Source: Smallanthus sonchifolius (lineage: Eukaryota; Streptophyta; Magnoliopsida; Asterales; Asteraceae). Taken from it: a DNA stretch of 64,000 nt. Both the position numbers and the translations under genes were made by a program. The notes below the pieces were generated by a model. That model saw nothing but the letters and a program-made list of their open reading frames with translations. It made no database searches and was not told the origin of the DNA. Shown in pieces: positions 43,815-54,680 of the stretch (the first letter of the stretch is position 1; each line of letters starts with the position of its first letter). The stretch spans positions 6,021,501-6,085,500 of the forward strand of contig CM042042.1 of assembly GCA_023525975.1 (NCBI GenBank), given 5' to 3'.

Positions 43815-44335
43815 CCATTATGATACGGTCTAGGTCGAAGCAGTGATCTGTATTAGGAAGATCGCACCGGTCCGGAATGGGTCCAAATGACACATGAGGA
43901 TCAATCTAAATGACGATCAGGATTAGGGGGATCGCACCGGTCCGAATCTAAGCACACAAATAAATGTGACCTCAGGACCGTTGATGTGACGATTATAAGG
44001 AGGAGCCCACATGGATAATCGACATAACAAAATCCTGACACGCCAGGAACACAAGCCACATGGCAGTATGATGACATAGGTCAGAAGGTATAAATACATG
44101 AGGGGTGGCTTACTTGAAGGTCAATTGATATACTCTATTCTCAAGTTACCCACTATTCAACCCCTAAATCACATAATGATTCTCACGTCGGAGTCGGGTT
44201 ACATCGAAACCCCTTTCCAGTGGTGGTGAGGCTAACGGTTTTCTTTGTTTTGCATCCTATTTCTAGCCAACTTCTGCATTTATTCCTGTTTTCTTGGAAC
44301 CTATGAAAGTCAACACCTCGATGCCTGATAACAAT
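43815..44335 (+). mobile_element. Probable Gypsy (Tat/Retand-like) solo LTR
   Basis: GC-richer block with GGATCGCACCGGTCCG twice (about 43858 and 43930), a TATA-like GTATAAATACATGAGG (44089-44104), a leader and GTCGGAGTCGGGTTACATCGAAACCCC. The last phrase is similar to sequence I recall from LTRs of Tat-lineage Gypsy elements. Exact ends and target duplication were not found, and no coding region is attached. Confidence 0.4.
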
Positions 44336-46139
44336 GCCGAGCTTTTTGTTTTAAACGAAAAATACTACTAATACTCTACTTTACACCAATAATTCTAATC
44401 TACTTCATTGTACAGGTTTAAACTTGAGACCTATCACCAAAAGACACGTGCCTCTATAGGATGTGCTAGCCCCACATTGTAGAGCTTTGCTTCATCAATT
44501 ATCAATCTGTCTTTTAACGTTATCCATAAAACTAATATAAACAAACAAGTTTAAAATCCAAACGTTAAGTTATTATTATTTTAAATATAATACAAAAGTG
44601 GTAAAAGTACAAAAGAAAATTGAGATAGGGACTTTGCACATGGGAAAGAAAGAGAACATTTCCTTTTTTTTCAAAAAAAAAAAAATATTATTTAAGTGAA
44701 AATAGAAGTTAAGTGGTGGTGGACCTTCACCTTTTGCTTTCCTACGTGGGTGTGCCATCATCTTATATGCTTTACCTAATTCTTTTAATTCTTAATTAGT
44801 AAACTAATTATTTTTTATTGTAAGTAAATTAATATATCTATAAATACACATATAGAAAATAAGAAATACTTTGGCACAAATAACTTTAAATAGGTTATTG
44901 TTGTACATCTAATTCTTAATGTGGCATTATTAAGTTTTTATTTTGATAAAAAAATAATTAAACCGATGATAAATTTATAAGAAATGTTAATCATCAGAAA
45001 ATTAACGCATAGTTGATTATTTATTAGCTTGAAAGGAAATAGAAAGATTTCAAGGGGCGGGTCACACGAGTTTTGCTTATATTTAAGATAACAAAGACAT
45101 TAGATACCCATATTAATATAAAATCTGGCTGAACGGAAATTCAAACTAATAGAGTGACGGAACCAAAACTTTTTAGTCGGAGGGTTATCGTAATGTTCTT
45201 CTCTTCTCTACCAACTACAAGTAAGAGGCCCGACTCATGTTTTGCTTTTTAAAAGACTCGATTTTATTAATATATAGAAAACTGATAAATTCTGATAACC
45301 AGGGGTTAATGAACTCTCTTAACCCTTCTCTAGTTCTAGTCCTGAATTCACTAATCACTAGTTTTACTCATGATGTTATTGATGACATAACAAATAAACT
45401 AGTGGATATTTATTTCTAATTAAGCAGACAATACTTTAGTAATATATTATTTATCAACTGAATTGAAATCTAAGCACACAAATCATTAAAATGGTTAACT
45501 AAATTAACTATAAGTACCGACATGATTATTTAATAGGATCCCACTTGAACACAAAAACACACGTACGTACAAAAAAAACTATAACATAAGACATGGTTGT
45601 CTAGCTAATGGCATAAGTTAACATTGTTATTTGCATCTTAAGTCTTATAAAAGCAACTTTTAGGGCTGCTTATTAAACTTTTGACAACATGTTTCTTCCT
45701 TTTGCTTTTCCACAATAACTAGGTTAATCAAACTCTAATTCTATCATCATTTGACAACTTAAAGTATTTAGATTCCAATGATGATTATGCTTCTTGGACG
45801 GTTGTGTTTGCTTGTTGTCATAAGATTTTTCAAAAATTTCTTATCACTATAAATATTATTAAAGAGAGTAGACCAACGCTTTAAGTTTATTATAACTGAT
45901 CTAACCTAATTATACTGACGAGTTCAAAGCTGCAGTGGTGAAGTCAAGAATTTTTTCCAGTGGGATCGTTTTTTTTATGCTCAATTTTCTAAGTTCCCGA
46001 CCACGATTTGTTTGGTCCGGTTCTGTTCGGTTAGGTTTGGGTGATCGGGTTGGGCCGGTCACATAATATACGATAATGAAAACACATTGTCATCAAAAAA
46101 TGGTAACAATACAATGTTACTAAAAATAAATAAAAACAT
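44336..46139. other. Intergenic, nothing recognised
   Basis: About 1.8 kb of AT-rich DNA. Near 45950-46080 GGTTCTGTTCGGTT...GATCGGGTTGGGCC words resemble the non-coding sequence next to the hAT remnant at 16150-16260 and may be the 3' UTR of the same hAT family. Confidence 0.45.
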
Positions 46140-46246
46140 TAGATCCTAAAGTTGTTTTTTTATGGGTTTTCATCTTTTGAAAATGATCCATTACATCTTC
46201 AACCGAAACATTTTAAAGAACTCTTTTTCAATATAACAAATGTAAT
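46140..46246 (-). pseudogene. hAT transposase 3' end remnant
   Basis: Parallel to 16330-16435: shared AAGTTGTTTTTT-ACGGGTTTTCAT-TTTTGAAA and CTTTTTCAATATAACAAATxxAATT. On the minus strand this is the last part of the hATC coding region and stop. It is cut at 46246 by the solo LTR. Confidence 0.55.
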
Positions 46247-47993
46247 TGCAACATCCCAAAAAAATAGTAAATAAATAAATAATAACACGAGCGGGATTGA
46301 ATCGTCAAATAACTAAAGAGGAAGATAGATGGTTTGGGCTTGGTTCCAACGGGCCGAGGGAAGCCCATGTATATAAGAATCAAGGCAGCCTCACTCTCCT
46401 TCACCACCTCCATTTGCGCAAGTTTAGAGAGAGAAAGAAGAGCTCGGGTCTAGAGAGAGAAAGCTCGGGAATTAAGCTCAAAGTCTCGGGAATCATCACT
46501 CCACAGCCCATCAACATTTAGCAACAAAAAGGAAACGAAAACAGGTAACATTCATGCTTGAATCTGAGTTTTTAGTTAAGAAATGAGTTTTAGAGTTCTA
46601 ATGGGTTTCGAATTAAAATATGACATTTTTACATATGGAATCGCATAAAAAACATGTATCTAGCTTCATGGAAGCTAGATACAAGTTCTGAACATAAAAA
46701 GACTGAAACTTGAAACAAAAATGATGAATATCATAGAAATCAGATGCATCGTCCGAAAAGTCGGATGAATGGGCCGAAAAGGGGTTTTCGACCGAAAAAG
46801 TGGTTCATACATCAAATATTTCGGACACTACATTTCGGTCGAAAAGTGTTAACATCAAAGATTTCGGACACTACATTTTGGTCGAAAAGTATTTCTAACA
46901 AGATTTTGATCAGAACATTTCGGTCGAAAAGGTGGTTCGAGCCCCAAATATTTCGGGCAATACATTTCAACCGAAAAGTGTTATGGTCAAGGAGTTTTCG
47001 GTCAAAGGACTGGGGAATAAAGAAACTTTCTAAGTAACTAGTTTCCGGTCGAAAAAGATTTTCGATCGAATTAGTTTTCGATCGAAATATAGTTTTCGGG
47101 CATAGAGATTTCGGGTAGATACTAATGTGTCTAGTTCACCTAACTTTAAGAATAGAAATGTTAAGTGTTGGTTAGGTCCATTAGCTTATCTCGTATGACT
47201 TGATTATACAGATTGTGTGTGACCTTAACTGACGCTCCAGAATCAGCTAAGTGTATTCAGAAATCACCCGTCAGGTGAGTTCTATGTGCCCCCTCTATGT
47301 TATGTGCCAATCATTTTAAATGTTTTGGGGCTGAAGTGTATACACTAAATGAATAAGTGTTATGAATGCCAATGTGATCATACGTGATATATACATATAT
47401 ATTAAAATAAATGATGAACAAAGAATGAAACGTATGATTACAAATAATGAATAAAAGAATGACATAACGTAAATGAATGAAATCTTGCTTTATATTTTAT
47501 ATATTGCATGTTATGAATGTATGTAAACGTTATGGACGCTTCGATGACAACAACTACTTCGGTAGACGGACGACCACGTAACTATTTTGCAACCGGGAAA
47601 CGTACGTTCCTTCACAAGCTAGAACGTACGAAAGGCATTAATGGGCGGTCGAAGTAAATGCTTTAATAGTATAACAGTTGCATAAACAATTGTAAATGTG
47701 GGAAACGGATGTCTTAGGGCAGACGGGCGAATGTACGGACTACGATGGTAGGACGGTTAAGACGGACGACTGAAGATTTGCCGGACGGTTTAATGGCGGA
47801 CGATTTCTAGGACCGGACGAGTAAAGGGGCTACGACGGTAGCTTAATGGCGTATGTCTTTGTGACATACGTAGTAAAAGACGGGTTGATCACTCTTATAT
47901 GTACGACCAATGAATGTTAATGAAAGGAAAGGCGGATACATAACTATGTACTCGCATATAAATGATAAATGAAGTCAAAGTATGTGTTAATGT

Positions 47994-48041
<48 letters not shown>

Positions 48042-48353
48042 TCATAAAGAAATAATGTTTATGTATAATTAAGTTAAACTAGAACTCACCAGCGTTAGCT
48101 GACTTTTAGTATACACTTCAGGTAGTAAAAAGAAAGGACGTGCGAAGGCTACCCGGCATGAGACTGACATCCCCCTTTATTTATGATTAAGACAATGTTT
48201 ATGTTTAATGGTTAAGACTTCCACTGCTATGTTATGTACTTGAATGATAAATGCTTCCGCTGTGTTGAATGTTTTTAATTTATGATTCAATATCGATGAC
48301 TATGTTTATGAGTAAATCCAACAAATGAGGTTACCCGGGAAAAGGGCCTTAAA
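46247..48353 (+). mobile_element. Solo LTR of the same Gypsy family as 54681-63134
   Basis: Starts TGCAACATCCCAAA and ends GAGTAAATCCAACAAATGAGG...GGGCCTTAAA. The complete element's LTR starts TGTAACATCCCAAA and ends GAGTAAATCCAATAAGTGAGG...GGGCCTTACA. Lengths are 2107 and 2115. GTAAT flanks both sides (46242-46246 and 48354-48358). The interior has the same layout: leader with AGAGAGAGAAAG, repeats of TTTCG/CGAAA words, GGTGAGTTCTA, then CTCACCAGCGTTAGCTGAC-TT. The sequence between is strongly diverged. (TA)n at 48000-48038 is inside. The final A instead of CA is probably a mutation. Confidence 0.8.
46770..47110. repeat. TTTCGGTCGAAA palindrome-rich region in the solo LTR
   Basis: More than ten copies of CGGTCGAAAAG/TTTCGGTCGAAA-type words, each able to pair with itself. 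The region corresponds in position to the 33-bp GTCGAAACTAGAAGTTTCG repeats of the intact LTR. Confidence 0.75.
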
Positions 48354-48770
48354 GTAATAAGCTCCTTATTATCCTTATTAAGATTAATGTTATCAAACCA
48401 ATCCATAATATTATTCGGGAACTTGACCGTTGGTAACGAGACATTCAACCAAGCACCCTCAAACACCAAATCCTCCCCACGATAGGGCACTCTCTAACTA
48501 TATGATTAACGGTCTCAGAACTGTCATTACATAAAAAGGCAAAAACATTTGGAACATCCATACCTTTCCTATCCAAATTACACCTAGAATTCTCCAAACA
48601 CACATGTTAAGCTTTTGCTTTATAGATCTAAACCAATACGTTTGCCTCGCATCAATCCTCTCACAGACTCCCTACCGAGAACTCGTTCAAGCCATCCAAC
48701 CACTAAACCCATGATCCCGATCCTGAGACAAATTGAGTAATAATCGACAAAAGATCCATAAACCGCGCTT
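48354..48770 (-). pseudogene. LINE reverse transcriptase 3' zinc-binding region remnant
   Basis: On the minus strand a frame at about 48590-48470 reads NLDRKGMDVPNVFAFLCND then SSETVNHIVRECPI. It follows the C-x2-C... H-x4-C layout (partly decayed) of the zinc-binding segment after plant L1-type RT. Frameshifts and stops are present and the catalytic RT part is absent. Confidence 0.6.
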
Positions 48771-50245
48771 TCTCCCCGCCACCCACCCCCAATTGATCTC
48801 CTCCAACACTACCCTTCAAATTAAATATTTACACATATAACCGGTTTTTACTATACATTGGGTTCATTATTTGTTCGACATCAAATTAAATGTTTTATCC
48901 ATTTTTGAATCCGGGTCATATGTTGAGGAAGATACCTGGAATTTGTAGTGATGAATTTTAATATATGATGAATACGAGATCATATAAAAGTTAAAGCGTG
49001 ATAACAGATTAAGTCACTCGGATTTGATTTGAATGTTTGACACCAATGACAAACCATGGTCAAAAGAAGTTGTCCTTAATAGAAACTAGTCTTTACCTAT
49101 GACTCATGATCCCATCTCAATACTATACGAACTTCGGGTGCAGTTTCTTAATGGTTATTAAAACATAACATTGTTTTCATAGTGATTTTACCTTTTTACC
49201 CCTGTCACAAACGGCTGTGATTAGTACACATATACCCTTTAATGTAATGTTCAGAATCAAATATATAAGCAAGTCATCTTCATTAGCAACTTTGCTACCG
49301 AATTGAGTTTGAAAATGCGGTCAATTTTGGTGAACATACTTGGCCCTAACAATCCCCCAAGTAAGACTTTTAGAAGGACAAATGAAATATCTTTATAGGG
49401 CAGTAGGTACAAACAAAGTGATAGTTTATTTAAATGTAATCATGTGCGGATGTATGTATGTGCATATTGAAAAGGGAAAATGATGATAATAACCATTTTA
49501 ATTACATATGTTATCAAAATAACCATTGACTTCTTTAATATATTTTTTAAATTTATCTATTCGCTGTAATAATTTTTTTTAATACGAGACCATGAACCAT
49601 TTTTACACGAAACTTAGACATTTTTGTACAAAAGTACAACCTTTCTTGCGCCAATTAGATATAAGCGTAAAAGTACTACCACTTTTGAGTCATTTGACGT
49701 AAATGTTATCAAGTTCATTTTTATGATTGGTTTTCCTTATTACACATGAAACTTGGAATTCATCATAGAAAGCTAGAGACACAAAAATAGCTCAATTTCA
49801 TACATTACTTTCTAAAAGCTAAAAATTTCATACATATCCTCGTACATTTCAAAACACTAGAAAATCATCTTTTCCATTAACCGAATTAACTGAATTGCTA
49901 GTAATATAAATCAGTCGGCTATGAAATTTTGAAATCGATATGTTTAGTTTTGACTCATAACCAATTTAACTGATCCATGCTCATCCGCTATATTAGAAAT
50001 ATTTATTAGATGTTTTTTCTTAAATCATCATTTGACTTGACTGTTGAAGTGGAATCACTAGGTTTTCGTGTAAGAGTTAAGCATTCTAAGCTGTTGACCT
50101 AATGAAGAGTGAGTGAACCTGTTGGGCCATATCTAACGTGGAAACACCCAACATTTTGTTCCCCACATGTTATCCTACTTGCAAAGATTGACACCCCTCC
50201 TTTTCCTTGAAGAATTTTCATTAAAATTGTATAATTTTTAGGTTT
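48771..50245. other. Intergenic, nothing recognised
   Basis: AT-rich. No gene, RNA or bounded repeat recognised. Confidence 0.45.
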
Positions 50246-50510
50246 GATAAATACAATCTAGAGTTAATTGCATAAATGGTTCCTATGGTTTGATCAAATA
50301 ACATGTTTGGCCCCTAGGTTCTAACAATTGCAAACATAGCCCAAACTTTTAAGATTTGGTTACGACTTTAGCCACTGATGTTAACACCAGTTAATTTTTA
50401 ACTGAAAGTTAGCCCATGTGTCATCTATGTGATTTAAGATTTCAAACTTAACCCTAAAAATGAGTTAAAATTATTACAAAATATTAAAAAACTAGTAAAA
50501 AAATAGTGAT
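50246..50510. mobile_element. MITE-like segment (AGTTAATTGCATAAATGGT type)
   Basis: Begins AGAGTTAATTGCATAAATGGTTCCTATGGTTTG, a phrase widespread in plant Mutator-type MITEs, followed by 'ggcccctaggttctaac' and 'gttaacaccagttaa' words. The right end was not located. Confidence 0.4.
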
Positions 50511-50576
50511 TTTTACTATTTTTACTGATTTTCAGTCTTTGGGGGAATGAAATTATTTTGTTTAATTAATAACCGA

Positions 50577-50800
50577 ACTATGAACCGACCCATGGCCCCA
50601 AACCAAGGACCGACCCATGACCTGTCCCGTGACCCGACCCTTGACCTGACCCGTGACCCGACCCTTGACCTGACCCATGACCCGACCCTTGCCCGAACCC
50701 ATGACCCATCCCATGGTCCAGACCATGCCTCGAACCATCACATGTGTCGTGACCCAACCCATGACCTAACCCATGACACTTCCCATGACCCGGCCCATAA
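50577..50800. repeat. 11-bp minisatellite (TGACCCGACCC type)
   Basis: About twenty tandem variants of an 11-base unit (CATGACCCGACC, CTTGACCTGACC and similar). Because 11 is not a multiple of 3, several frames are open across it on both strands. These ORFs are repeat artefacts. Confidence 0.85.
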
Positions 50801-51620
50801 TATAAATTTATTAACTAATATTTTGTTTGTCATAAAATATTTTCTTAACTACCAAACAACATGAAATAATGATTTATTTCATACCCATAGGGTACCAAAC
50901 ATGACAAGGGAATGGTAATTGTCCATTTCATCATTCATTTGTTCATTCCATTACCTTATACCAAACACACCCTTGTTACTTATTTTTTATCAACTTCACC
51001 ATTTAGAAAAAAAACAAAAAAATGTTGTGGAGAGAGTGAAAATATGAGAAAGAGAGAGTATGTACCAAATGTTTTTCAACTTGTTTGAAGAGAGAATTTT
51101 TCAAAGTGAGGAAGGGGTTCCAAACATTTCTTTTTGATTCTTGCTTTGTCCTGTTGAAGTTTTTGAAACTTCACTCAAAAAAGATAAAAAGGGTTAAAGG
51201 CTAGCACCTTACTTGATTGGGTATGAACTTTATCGCAGGGGGAGTCCACTTTGCCTTCTAGTTATTGGTTTCATCCCTCCATCTTTGAATTTTAGCCATC
51301 TTTTTTTGGGTTCTTTGAATTAAAATCATTTCAATTCAATGGTGTATTGATCTCTTTGTCATTTTAATCCTTATGAATATCCTACATAATTAATTATCAT
51401 AGAATATGAAAGAATTATTTATTTTTACAAGATTTTGGTTTGACCTAACCGCTCTCATAAAAGCATCACAATCCATGTATGACAAATGCCAAAACTGCCC
51501 ACATGGTATTGTTTTGAAATAGATTTTTAAATTAATAAAAATAACAACTTTAATAATTAAATAACAAGAAAATATGCACCAAACAAATAATAGTTATTCT
51601 TGACAACACATTGATCCATG
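50801..51620. other. Upstream flank of the LOR gene
   Basis: AT-rich, no ORF. GAGAGAGTGAAAATATGAGAAAGAGAGAG near 51030 is a simple GA-rich patch. Confidence 0.4.
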
Positions 51621-51683
51621 TATATATATCTAAACCCTCCTGCCCTCCTTCATCTTCTAACAGAACTTGCTTCCTTCTCTTCA
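51621..51683 (+). promoter_or_regulatory. TATA box and short leader of the LOR gene
   Basis: TATATATA at 51621-51628 lies 55 bases before the chosen ATG at 51684, with a CT-rich leader between. This close spacing argues for the ATG at 51684 over an in-frame ATG at 51618, which would lie upstream of the TATA box. Confidence 0.5.
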
Positions 51684-51733
51684 ATGGCTAAGGTGTATCC
51701 TCAAACTCCATCATCACCTTCACCATCATCATC

Positions 51734-51764
<31 letters not shown>

Positions 51765-52092
51765 CCATCGTCACCATCATCATCATCACCATCGTCACCA
51801 TCATCATCATCACCATCACCATCATCATATGTAAGCTCAAAACAAGAGTGCTTCACAATATGGATGAAGTCTCTAGTGTACAACAGCCATGGATGCACTG
51901 CATACAATTCCAATGGAGAAATCGTTTACCGCGTTGATAATTACGACAAGAAATGCAGCTCACAAGTTTATTTGATGGATATTCGAGGCAACGTTCTTTT
52001 CGCAATACAACGAAAGGTATGAATCATCCTACAATAGCACAACAATTCACTCAGTTAATTACACCATCTTTTTTAGAAATTTTTTTTCAAAA

Positions 52093-52135
<43 letters not shown>

Positions 52136-52784
52136 AAAAGTGGTAAATGGTAATACCGTGAATCAGGATTTCAATTCATTTGCGAACACCCAATGATTGT
52201 GTGTAAGAAACTTGCCAGAAGTACAGTGAAACCGTGATTCCTAGTCACGGTTTTAGTTAATTTATTGCAAAACTAGTAACTTTATTACAGACATGTCTTT
52301 CAATAATATCATTTTGAACTGAAACCGTGATTGAGAATCATGGTATTACAATTTACCATTTTTTTCAAAAATATTCCATTTTGAAAAAAAAAATCAATAT
52401 TTTTTACTTTAAAACACCATCTAACCCTATGTTTCAATCTTAATGCAGAAATTACCAGTTTTTGGATGCTGGGATGGATACAAGTGGGATTTTTCGAAGA
52501 AACAACGATGGTTTCGCGTTACAACGAAACGTCAAATGATTCATGTGGATTTAGGAGTTGGTGAAGGAGGTTACAAGATTGTTAAAACTGGTGGAAAATT
52601 AGGGTTCAAGATTGTGAATCTTGATCAAGATGGTGCCTTGGTTGCTGATATTAAACCAAAGCAAACAGCTTCAGGGATTGATCTTGGAAATGATGTTTTT
52701 ACATTAACTGTAGAACCTGATGTTGATCAATCATTGATTATGGCGATCATTATGGTTCATGGGTTGATCCATGGTCAATTATAA
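51684..52784 (+). CDS. LURP-one-related (LOR) family protein
   Basis: Two exons, 51684-52016 and 52449-52784, join at a phase 0 GT-AG intron to give 222 residues. The start MAKVYPQ is typical of the family. Residues 8-49 are almost only Ser and Pro, coded by a TCA/CCA-type trinucleotide array that is probably an expansion. Then comes the conserved LOR fold: FTIWMKSLVYNSHGCTAYNS, VYRVDNYDKK, VYLMDIRGNVLFAI in exon 1 and KLPVFGCWDGYKW in exon 2. The C-terminal part (VFTLTVEPDVDQSLIMAIIMV) matches the membrane-tubby-like last strand and hydrophobic helix. LURP1 members are linked to defence against oomycetes, but most LOR proteins have no known function. The intron contains a (TA)n tract. Confidence 0.92.
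51708..51830 (+). repeat. Coding TCA/CCA trinucleotide array in LOR exon 1
   Basis: About 40 triplets of TCA/CCA/TCG/TCT type, partly ordered as larger units (ACCATCGTCACCATCATCATC repeated). It encodes the Ser/Pro tract. Length polymorphism is expected. Confidence 0.9.
52098..52132. repeat. (TA)n in the LOR intron
   Basis: About 17 TA units following an A/T-rich stretch. The GGTAAATGGTAATACCGTGAATCA and TGGTATTACAATTTACC words on its right (52142-52365) form an inverted pair, so a small MITE may lie beside it. Confidence 0.8.
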
Positions 52785-53692
52785 AGATCTTTTTATTTCA
52801 AGATTTGATTGCAGATCTTGATTCTTGGACTGAAGATTTAGAAACCAGATTTGATTGTGGGTTCTATTTTTATGCAATTTTGGGAAGAACTGAAGATGGG
52901 ACTTACAAAATGAAGATCGGAGAATAGTGAAATGAAATCTTTGTGATTAGTTGTAAATCATACAATTTTTGCTTGGTTTTTGGTGATTAATTATGGGAAA
53001 TAGTTAAAAATTGAGTTTTAATTGTTGTAACATGTAATATTCATTTTTTCAACAAATTCAATATAATTTGTTGTTAATCATGAGAAATATATATGATGAG
53101 GTGTCTTGCATACACATATGTGTAATCATTATAATTTATAATTACTTTATATATCTTGACATAATAAAATAATTGTGTAAAAATGTTTGTTTGAGGAAGA
53201 CTATAAGGTTATTATGAAATTTCATATGTTGTAACTTATGAAATTTCATATGTTTTAATATAGGTTAATTAAAAAATTATAGTTAATTTTGTTTCCTACT
53301 TTTAAATTTTAATATTGGTTAGTGGGTAATTAAAGTTGATTATAAACTGTTAAAATTCGTTGATCAACTTTTTAAATTAGAAGGATAATTAAAACAAAAG
53401 ACAATATGTTTCATACCTTTAAAATGGTTGCTTACTTAGTTAGTTGGCAACTAAAGTTGGTTATAAAGTATTAAAAATTAGTTTATCGATTTTTTAAAAT
53501 TTTAATTATCATAAAATAAGATTATTCAAATACCCTAATTTAAATGAAATACGTTGTATTTTTTATTTTTATGCAAAAAGTTGGTAAATGATCATAAACA
53601 AAAAGAATGACAACTAATTTTTGCAAATGACTATGATTTTCAGAATTTTCTTATCAAATGATGGCATGATTACAGTAACTTAAATATATAAC

Positions 53693-53699
<7 letters not shown>
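52785..53699 (+). other. LOR 3' UTR and intergenic flank
   Basis: AT-rich, no ORF. No clear polyadenylation hexamer was identified. GTTGGCAACTAAAGTTGGTTATAAA near 53440 resembles GTGGGTAATTAAAGTTGATTATAAA near 53321, an old direct repeat. Confidence 0.4.

Positions 53700-53735
<36 letters not shown>
53700..53735. repeat. (TA)n microsatellite
   Basis: About 18 TA units at the left border of the MITE chain. Confidence 0.95.
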
Positions 53736-53738
<3 letters not shown>

Positions 53739-54242
53739 GAACGTTCCACTAATAAATGATTTTTCGTTAAAAAACGCTAAGAAGTGGGTCAAACGAACTC
53801 CGATTGAGCTCATTCCAGCGGCGTTGGAACCGTTTCATCGATCTCTAATCCAGACCCAAAAACCTAAACCCCCCTCCACCTGCACCCCCAAAAGCCTAAA
53901 CCCCCCTCTAACCCCACCCCAAAAAGCCTAAAACCACCACCCCCACCCACCAAAAACCTAAACCCCCACCCCTAAAAACCTAAACCCCCCACCCCCATAA
54001 AAAAAACCTAAACCATAAAACCTAAACCCTAAAAGCTAAACCATAACGTTAAAACCATAAAATTCAAACATAAAATCTAAACTTTAAAAGTTAAATCATT
54101 AAACCTAAGATGGTAGAGTTCGACGAGACGGTTATAACGCCGCTGAAATGAGCTCAATCGGAGTTCGTTTGATATCGTTTCTAAGCGTTTGAGTTATTTT
54201 TTAAATTTTTAGCAAAAACCTACTTTTTATTTGAACCTCCCC
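53736..54242. mobile_element. (TA)n-bounded MITE, unit E, with C-rich telomere-like array
   Basis: The outer ends AGGGAACGTTC and (reverse complement) AGGGGAGGTTC are followed by long inverted arms. Both contain CAAACGAACTCCGATTGAGC and then the TCATT(C/T)CAGCGGCG block (53793-53825 and 54138-54172). The centre (53858-54060) is a C-rich array of CCTAAACCCCC/CCCCAAAAACC units, the complement of the G-rich array in unit B. No ORF. Confidence 0.75.
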
Positions 54243-54262
54243 TATATATATATATATATATA

Positions 54263-54587
54263 GAGGAGGGTTCCAGAGAAAACTATATAGTTAGGCGAAA
54301 ACCGAGAAAACCATTAAAAAAACCAATTTTAACCAATCATATAATAATATTTATTTTTTTATTTTATTTTACTTTTATTTATTTATAAAAGTATCAATGT
54401 AATATTACACATTTTTACCATAAAAACATTTAAATATTGGCTTACGTATACGTAGCCCATAGTGTTACATATACGTAAAAAGACGAAAAAATTGCGGTTA
54501 CGTATACGTAACCCATAATATTACACATTGCTTTAGTGGGTTTCTTGATTTTCGCTTAACTTTGTGGTTTTCTCTTGATCATTCCCC
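54263..54587. mobile_element. (TA)n-bounded MITE, unit F
   Basis: Starts GAGGAGGGTTCCAGAGAAAAC and ends GTTTTCTCTTGATCATTCCCC, with GTTAGGCGAAAACCGAGAAAACC arms in inverted form. Same family and orientation as unit H, opposite to unit D. The palindrome TTACGTATACGTA lies at 54442-54454 and 54498-54511. Confidence 0.8.
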
Positions 54588-54605
54588 TATATATATATAT
54601 ATATA

Positions 54606-54680
54606 AGATCAAATGTAAACCACCTTTAAGTGTGTAAATAAAAAAAACCAAAATCCTGACCACATATTTTTGTTATATTT
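54606..54680. mobile_element. (TA)n-bounded MITE, unit G, left part
   Basis: AGATCAAATGTAAACCACC at the left and the reverse complement of 63190-63240 (GGATCATTTGTAAACTTGTAAACC) are imperfect inverted ends. The two parts are now 8.4 kb apart because the Gypsy element lies between them. Removing it and one TATTT restores a unit of about 180 bp. Confidence 0.6.

Noticed and set aside
50547..50864. Repeat-protein ORFs on both strands (DPTxDLTRDPT type)
   Set aside because: Products of the 11-bp minisatellite; no start context or homology.
51701..51913. Asp-rich minus-strand ORF
   Set aside because: Antisense reading of the Ser/Pro triplet array in the LOR exon.
53858..54060. Interstitial telomere repeat
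   Set aside because: The array has CCTAAACCCCC-like units but no run of perfect CCCTAAA heptamers, and it is enclosed by MITE inverted arms.
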